Below, in pieces: positions 6,662 to 11,176 of a stretch of DNA of 11,176 bases (position 1 is its first letter; each line of letters opens with the position of its first letter). Position numbers and translations under genes: made by a program. Source of the stretch: Bradyrhizobiaceae bacterium (GTDB taxonomy: Bacteria; Pseudomonadota; Alphaproteobacteria; Rhizobiales; Hyphomicrobiaceae); NCBI GenBank assembly GCA_947475855.1, contig CANJPN010000165.1, positions 1 through 11,176 of the forward strand, in the 5' to 3' direction. The notes under the pieces are model-generated. The model searched no databases, had not been told where the DNA came from, and saw only the letters and a list, made by a program, of their open reading frames with translations.

Positions 6662-7720
6662 TTAATCGGAGGCCGTGGCCCAGATTGCTCGCTGCACCGT
6701 CTTGTCGTCCAGTGCAGTCACAGTTCTCACGTACTCCTGCAGTTTTGCACCGCTCCAGGGGCTGATCTCGATGTCGCGCGACTTGAGGTCGGCAAGAAAA
6801 GCAGGATCTGCGACGAGGCTGTCGAACCCGCGCCTCAGTATCGCCGCACGGTCGGCCGGCAATCCGGGAGGCGCGGTAAAATTCCTGCCGATGACGGCCT
6901 CGCTGGTCAGCAAGTTGAAGATCGCGCGCTGCTCGTCGTTCTCGGCGAGTTCGATCATGGTCGGGACGTCAGGGATCGCGGGATGGCGTTCGCTCGACGA
7001 CAAGAAGAGAACATTGACCAGGTTATCCTTCAACCAATGCTGTTTGGTATAGAGCAATGCAGTCAAACCAAACGTGGTGGTGCCAGCCGCCTCGCCCTTC
7101 TCCATTGCTGCGACCATGCTGGCGGATCCATCGTAACCGCGAACGATCTGGAACTTCGTTCCGATCAGCTTGTTGAGGGCAGTCGGGCCCATGACCGCAG
7201 GCCCCATCGACGATCCGCCAGCGACTGGTATCGACTTCGTCTTGGCATCCGCGATCGTCCGCACTCCCGATGTATGCCAAGTCAGGGCGACCGAGTCGCC
7301 GGCATCGAGGCGGCCGATCCATAGGAACTTGTCCGTCTCGTACTTGGCTGGGCGGCCAAGTACCTTGTTGATCACTATGGTCGAACCGAGGGCGCCGATC
7401 ACAGTGCCGTCCTTGGGCGCGACGTTGTAAAGGTAGTTGGCCGCAACCACGCTGCTGCCACCCGGCATGTTCTGCACGATGAATTGCGGATTGCCCTCTA
7501 GATGACGACCATAATGTGCTGCCAGCAGCCTCGCGGCGAGGTCGTAGCCGCCACCGGCTACGTAGCCGACCACGATGGATATCGTACGCCCCTTGTAAAA
7601 ATCGTCGGCTGAAGCTGGTCGGACCTGCACGTTTGCGAGGCAGGCCGGGCCTATCAGAAGGGCCGCGACCGACTTTGTCGCCTTCGATGAGGCAAGCCCG
7701 GCTAATGGCCAACCTGACAT
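6662..7720 (-). CDS. exported Bug/TctC-like substrate-binding protein heading the catabolic operon
   Basis: A 352-residue periplasmic binding protein of the tripartite tricarboxylate transporter type, first gene of the minus-strand run and 60 bases before the thiolase-like gene. Residues 1-38 form a long signal peptide (hydrophobic stretch SVAALLIGPACLA, likely cleavage after PASA). The mature protein starts DDFYKGRTISIVVGYVAGGG (39-58), then YDLAAR, YGRHLEGNPQFIVQNMPGGS (70-89) and AANYLYNVAPKDGTVIG (93-109). Later blocks include GYDGSASMVAAMEKGEA and ERHPAIPDVPTMIELAEN. ATG 7720 is preceded by GGGAG at seven bases and starts a good signal peptide; an in-frame ATG at 7768 would add 16 residues and overrun a candidate operator. 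Its place in the operon suggests that it captures the compound degraded by the downstream enzymes, or signals its presence. No TctA/TctB membrane partners are encoded in the window. Confidence 0.88.
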   Translation of the reverse strand: MSGWPLAGLASSKATKSVAALLIGPACLANVQVRPASADDFYKGRTISIVVGYVAGGGYDLAARLLAAHYGRHLEGNPQFIVQNMPGGSSVVAANYLYNVAPKDGTVIGALGSTIVINKVLGRPAKYETDKFLWIGRLDAGDSVALTWHTSGVRTIADAKTKSIPVAGGSSMGPAVMGPTALNKLIGTKFQIVRGYDGSASMVAAMEKGEAAGTTTFGLTALLYTKQHWLKDNLVNVLFLSSSERHPAIPDVPTMIELAENDEQRAIFNLLTSEAVIGRNFTAPPGLPADRAAILRRGFDSLVADPAFLADLKSRDIEISPWSGAKLQEYVRTVTALDDKTVQRAIWATASD

Positions 7721-7745
7721 TGCAGCTCCCTGCAGATACAGATAA

Positions 7746-7760
7746 TGAAACTGCGTTTCA
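7746..7760. promoter_or_regulatory. perfect inverted repeat in the divergent promoter region, candidate operator
   Basis: TGAAAC-TGC-GTTTCA is a perfect palindrome with 6-bp arms and a 3-bp centre. It lies 26 bases upstream of the ATG of the minus-strand operon and about 155 bases upstream of the plus-strand synthetase start. Size and symmetry suit a dimeric repressor or activator (TetR-, GntR- or MarR-like), but no regulator gene is in the window. I see no convincing -35/-10 pairs in 7721-7914. Confidence 0.45.
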
Positions 7761-7914
7761 GCTAGCATGAATGTGCATCACCGGGCTGCGCAAGCCAAGC
7801 ACAGAATGCGATCAGGGATCGGCATTTAATTGGGCTTGCCATCTGCGGGGCGCGCGTCAAAATCGGGGTTTGCGACGTGATTTCAGCCAAATTCTTGTTG
7901 GGACGGACGCGCAT

Positions 7915-10131
7915 ATGCGAAGGGCTAAGGTAGAGGCGCTGCTCAATCCGACGAGTGTTGCGATCCTGGGGGCGCGCGAGGAGCCCTCCGGATGGACAGC
8001 TCGGATTTTCGCCAACCTCAGCCGTTTTGCATTCAGAGGGCCGGTCTATCCGATCAATCCGCGGGCGAAGGAGATCTGGGGCGTCAAATGCTATCCGGAT
8101 CTAGCCTCGCTGCCGTCACCGCCCGATCACCTTGTTGTCATGCGTGCGGCTTCGACGGTGGCCGAGGCACTGCGCGAAGGCGCGCGGCTGGGTGCGCGCA
8201 GCGCGACCATCTACGCTGCGGGCTTCGCTGAAATGGCCACCGACGAAGGCCGGCTTTTGCAGGAAGAGGTATCACGATTGATCGAAGAGACAGGGCTGGG
8301 CGTATCCGGTCCCAATTGCCTGGGCAATCTCTCGGCGCCGGCCAACATGCTGACGTTGCCGGACGACCGGATCGCCGAGCTTGTCGCGGGACCGGTCGCG
8401 ATCGTCGGGCAGAGTGGAACGGCTACGCCGGCCATTGGCCGGACGCTGATCAACCGGGGTATTGGCGTCAGCTACATTGTAACCAGTGGCAACGAGATCG
8501 GGCTGATCGCCGCGGATTATATCGATTACTACGCATCCGATCCGAGCATTCGAGTGATCTTCTGCATGATCGAAGCGGTGCGCCGGCCGCAGGAGTTCCT
8601 CGATGCCTGCCGGAGGGCGCGAGACGCGGGAAAGTCGATCGTCGTTCTCAAGATGGGGGGCTCGGCCGGCGGGCGCGCCGCTGCGCTTGCGCATACGGGA
8701 TCGCTGGCCGGCGAGGTCGAGGCGTTCGACGCGATTGCCGGCGATGCGGGCGTCATTCGGGCCGTGACCGCGGATGAGGCCGTCAATCTGATCGAGTTTT
8801 TGGTGTCGTCGCCACCGCCCGAGATGCGGGGTGTCGGGGTGCTTGTCTATTCGGGCGGGCTGAGCGGGTTGGCAGTTGATGCCGCGGAGCGGCATGGCCT
8901 GCCGCTGCCGGCATTCTCGGAGAAAACGACGGAGCGGATCAAGTCCATCCTCGGGGAAGGCCTAAGAGTGACCAATCCGCTCGACGCGGCGGGTTTCGTG
9001 AACCTGTCGCTCGATGCGTTGGTCGACCTGGTCAAGACGGTGCGCGACGATCCGGGCATCGGCGCGGTCATGATGCAGGAAGACATCCCGCCGAGCGAGG
9101 GTGCAAACGAGGCGAACAAACGCCGTGCGCAGCGCGTGCTCAGCACGCTTTCGGCCATCGACAATCGCTTGTGCGCCGATCAGGGCAAGCCGATAAGCCT
9201 GATCTCGGTCAACTCATCGGATCTGACGGAGTTCGCGCGAAAACAGCGCCGTCTGTTTCCTAGAATTGCAAGCCTGAACGAGCCCGACCGCGCATTCCGG
9301 ACACTAAGGGCGGTCGGCGAGTGGCGCGACCGGTTGGCGATGACGATTGGTGCGGGCGGTCGTGAGGCGCCGCCCCCCCTGTTGGCGACGGGAGAGCTCA
9401 TCGAGGCTTGGAAAGAATTGCCACCTGGCACCCCGCTGAGTGAGCCGCGATCCAAGGCTGTCTTGCGCGCTTACGGGATCGGATGTGCGGATGAGCAATG
9501 GGTCAGGACGCCGGACGAGGCGGCGTCTGCGGCTGAACGCATCGGCTATCCCGTCGTTGTGAAAGCTGTCTCGTCCAAGCTCACGCACAAGTCCGAGGCC
9601 GGAGCAGTCCTACTGGGCTTGCGGTCGCCAAGCGAAGTTCGAGCCGCGTGCAGTAGTATCGCGGACAACGTCGCGGCTTATGATGGACGTCTCGAGCTTG
9701 AAGGGTGGCTGGTTGCCAAATCGGTGACGGGGGGGATCGAACTCGTACTCGGCATTCAGAACGACCCGGAAATGGGCCCAGTGGTGATGTTTGGAAGCGG
9801 GGGGGTACTGCTCGAACTGGTAAGGGATGTTGCCTTCGGTGCGCCAGGGCTGGGCAGGAAGCAGGCCCGATCGCTGATCGAGCGTACGCGAGCCGGCGTC
9901 CTGCTGGGTGGCTATCGTGGTCGCGCGCCTTGCGACGTGGAGGCCGTGGTCGACGCCATCGTGGCGACGGGGCGAATTGCCGCCGAGCTCGGTTCCTCAA
10001 TGCAATCGCTGGATATCAATCCGCTGGTCACTCTACCGGGCGAACAGGGCGTTTTGGCGCTTGATGCGCTCCTGATCGTGGGAACATTGGATCGCGCGAA
10101 ACAGGTTCGTCGGCAAACGAGAGAAGTGTGA
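7915..10131 (+). CDS. NDP-forming acyl-CoA synthetase (acetate-CoA ligase family, ATP-grasp)
   Basis: A 738-residue fused synthetase that would convert a carboxylic acid, CoA and a nucleoside triphosphate to acyl-CoA, NDP and phosphate in the cytoplasm through phosphohistidine intermediates. The CoA-binding Rossmann domain starts LLNPTSVAILGA (9-20). The succinyl-CoA-ligase-like domains follow, with SGPNCLGN (131-138), VGQSGTA (164-170) and AHTGSLAGEVEAFD (259-272), where His260 is the expected phosphorylated residue. NPLDAAG is at 354-360. The ATP-grasp domain covers about 510-725 with YPVVVKAVSSKLTHKSEAGA (545-564, second transfer His558), GPVVMFGSGGVLLELVRD (621-638) and LDINPLV (699-705). 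All key residues seem intact. I chose ATG 7915 because the CoA-binding domain begins just after it; the frame stays open to ATG 7771, but the extra 48 residues match nothing and fill the divergent promoter region. The ribosome site is weak, so the start is moderately sure. It is divergent from the catabolic operon and probably supplies its acyl-CoA substrate. Confidence 0.9.
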   Translation: MRRAKVEALLNPTSVAILGAREEPSGWTARIFANLSRFAFRGPVYPINPRAKEIWGVKCYPDLASLPSPPDHLVVMRAASTVAEALREGARLGARSATIYAAGFAEMATDEGRLLQEEVSRLIEETGLGVSGPNCLGNLSAPANMLTLPDDRIAELVAGPVAIVGQSGTATPAIGRTLINRGIGVSYIVTSGNEIGLIAADYIDYYASDPSIRVIFCMIEAVRRPQEFLDACRRARDAGKSIVVLKMGGSAGGRAAALAHTGSLAGEVEAFDAIAGDAGVIRAVTADEAVNLIEFLVSSPPPEMRGVGVLVYSGGLSGLAVDAAERHGLPLPAFSEKTTERIKSILGEGLRVTNPLDAAGFVNLSLDALVDLVKTVRDDPGIGAVMMQEDIPPSEGANEANKRRAQRVLSTLSAIDNRLCADQGKPISLISVNSSDLTEFARKQRRLFPRIASLNEPDRAFRTLRAVGEWRDRLAMTIGAGGREAPPPLLATGELIEAWKELPPGTPLSEPRSKAVLRAYGIGCADEQWVRTPDEAASAAERIGYPVVVKAVSSKLTHKSEAGAVLLGLRSPSEVRAACSSIADNVAAYDGRLELEGWLVAKSVTGGIELVLGIQNDPEMGPVVMFGSGGVLLELVRDVAFGAPGLGRKQARSLIERTRAGVLLGGYRGRAPCDVEAVVDAIVATGRIAAELGSSMQSLDINPLVTLPGEQGVLALDALLIVGTLDRAKQVRRQTREV

Positions 10132-11162
10132 TGGTCATTCTATATCGCATCCTCGTCTTCGCCATTACGCTTATCACATCTGCCTCCGCGATTGCACAAC
10201 CTGCGGACCAGTTTTACATCGGCAAGCGACTCACCATCGTCGTGGGCTTCGCGCCTGGCGGCGGGTACGATGCATATGCCCGCCTCGTCGGCCGGCACAT
10301 GGTGCGGCATCTTCCCGGCAATCCCCAGTTCATCGCGCAGAACATGCCCGGCGCCGGCACGCGGGTCGCTGCGAACTGGCTCTACAACATCGCGCCAAAA
10401 GACGGCACCGTGCTGGCGACAGTGGTGCAAAGCACGCCGGTCGATCAAGCGTTGAAGGAACCTGGCATTCAGTTCGATTCGGCGCGTTTCAACTGGATCG
10501 GAAATCCGATTATCGAGAACCTCGTCACGATTAGCGCTACCTCATCAGGACTGCTGTCGATGGCAGATGTGAGAACGAAGGGCGGGCTGATTTGCGGGAG
10601 CACTGGCGCGGGCTCCACAATCAACTTGCCGCGGGCAATTGCGAAGCTGATTGCAAAAGACATCAAGGTGGTCACCGGCTACTCTGGTACCTCCGCGGTG
10701 AAACTCGCGATCGAGCGTGGCGAGGTGAATTGCCTTGGCGGCAATGGGTGGTCGTCGACGAAGGCGATGATGGGCCAGCTCATTCAAGACAAAGCGGTCA
10801 CCGTTCTCGTGCAATGGGGCGCGGAGAGCGATCCGGAAATCGTTGCACTCGCGGGCCGAAACGTACCGCTGGCGACCGAGTTCGCCCGCGATGATCTCGA
10901 CCGGTCCGCGCTAAATTTCATGTCGGCCACTGCAGCGTTCAGTCGGCCGTTGATGGCTCCACCCGATGTGCCCGCGGATCGCGTAGAGCTGTTGCGGCGC
11001 GCCTTCGATGCAACGATGAAAGATCCCGAGCTGCTGGCCGAGGCGGCCAAGTCGGGCATGGATATCAAGCCGATGGGCGGCTCGCGCATTCAGGAAATTG
11101 TGCGCGGCATCGTCGCCACCTCACAGGAAAGCTTGAGACGGACCCGGGAACTGATCGAGTAG
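10131..11162 (+). CDS. exported Bug/TctC-like substrate-binding protein coupled to the acyl-CoA synthetase
   Basis: A 343-residue periplasmic binding protein of the same subfamily as the one at 6662-7720. Signal peptide 1-22 (ILVFAITLITSASAIA), mature start near QPADQFYIGKRLTIVVGF (23-40), ligand loop APGGGYDAYARL (41-52), RHLPGNPQFIAQNMPGAG (59-76) and AANWLYNIAPKDGTVLA (80-96). The middle carries GYSGTSAVKLAIERGEVNC, matching the GYDGSASM and SYRGTNGV stretches of its paralogues. ATG 10131 overlaps the synthetase stop by one base (TGATG), so it is translationally coupled. Length and both ends look complete. Uptake of the acid that the synthetase activates is the simplest role. The ligand is unknown, and the membrane subunits could lie beyond the right edge. 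Confidence 0.9.
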   Translation: MVILYRILVFAITLITSASAIAQPADQFYIGKRLTIVVGFAPGGGYDAYARLVGRHMVRHLPGNPQFIAQNMPGAGTRVAANWLYNIAPKDGTVLATVVQSTPVDQALKEPGIQFDSARFNWIGNPIIENLVTISATSSGLLSMADVRTKGGLICGSTGAGSTINLPRAIAKLIAKDIKVVTGYSGTSAVKLAIERGEVNCLGGNGWSSTKAMMGQLIQDKAVTVLVQWGAESDPEIVALAGRNVPLATEFARDDLDRSALNFMSATAAFSRPLMAPPDVPADRVELLRRAFDATMKDPELLAEAAKSGMDIKPMGGSRIQEIVRGIVATSQESLRRTRELIE

Positions 11163-11176
11163 TGACCATTTTCACG

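Noticed and set aside
6380..7324. Long plus-strand open frame (314 codons) antisense to the thiolase-like and binding-protein genes
   Set aside because: It spans two well-supported minus-strand genes and their gap, matches no family I recognise, and is expected by chance in GC-rich DNA.
7771..7914. 48-residue N-terminal extension of the acyl-CoA synthetase from ATG 7771
   Set aside because: The extension resembles no part of the family, has no good ribosome site and would fill the divergent promoter region.
9372..9805. Three 7-base homopolymer runs (C7 at 9373-9379, G7 at 9729-9735 and 9799-9805) in the synthetase as possible phase-variation tracts
   Set aside because: The runs are short, and at least the two G tracts encode ordinary Gly-Gly pairs in or near conserved motifs; the reading frame is intact. 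Chance in a GC-rich gene is enough.

Overview
The window looks like chromosome from a GC-rich alphaproteobacterium. A Bradyrhizobium/Rhodopseudomonas-type genome fits best, because such genomes carry many Bug/TctC-type substrate-binding proteins beside acyl-CoA catabolic genes. This is inference from gene content and base composition; no rRNA or other taxonomic marker is present. I see no tRNA, CRISPR array, insertion sequence or phage gene.

Layout. Positions 1-599 (minus) hold a Bug/TctC substrate-binding protein fragment that has lost its N-terminal part and runs off the left edge. Positions 688-1788 (plus) hold an intact exported Bug-type protein. Positions 1850-2427 (plus) hold a second Bug relic, broken by a stop and a frameshift. 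Positions 7720-2563 (minus) form a five-gene, operon-like run: exported substrate-binding protein, thiolase-like protein, DUF35 OB-fold protein, acyl-CoA dehydrogenase with a full active site, and a second acyl-CoA dehydrogenase that seems to lack the catalytic base. Positions 7915-11162 (plus) form a divergent pair: an NDP-forming acyl-CoA synthetase (CoA-binding plus ATP-grasp) and, overlapping it by one base, a third intact substrate-binding protein. The ~195-bp divergent region between the two transcription units carries a perfect 15-bp inverted repeat that could be a shared operator.

Working model (inference). Periplasmic binding proteins capture an organic acid. The synthetase makes its CoA thioester. 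A heteromeric acyl-CoA dehydrogenase desaturates it, and the thiolase-like/DUF35 pair cleaves a C-C bond. The thiolase-like protein has neither the usual nucleophilic Cys nor the GHP His. With a DUF35 partner this resembles the Ltp2-ChsH2(DUF35) retro-aldolase of steroid side-chain breakdown more than a true thiolase. No hydratase and no TctA/TctB membrane subunits lie in the window, so the pathway and the transporter are incomplete here. The substrate cannot be read from the sequence.
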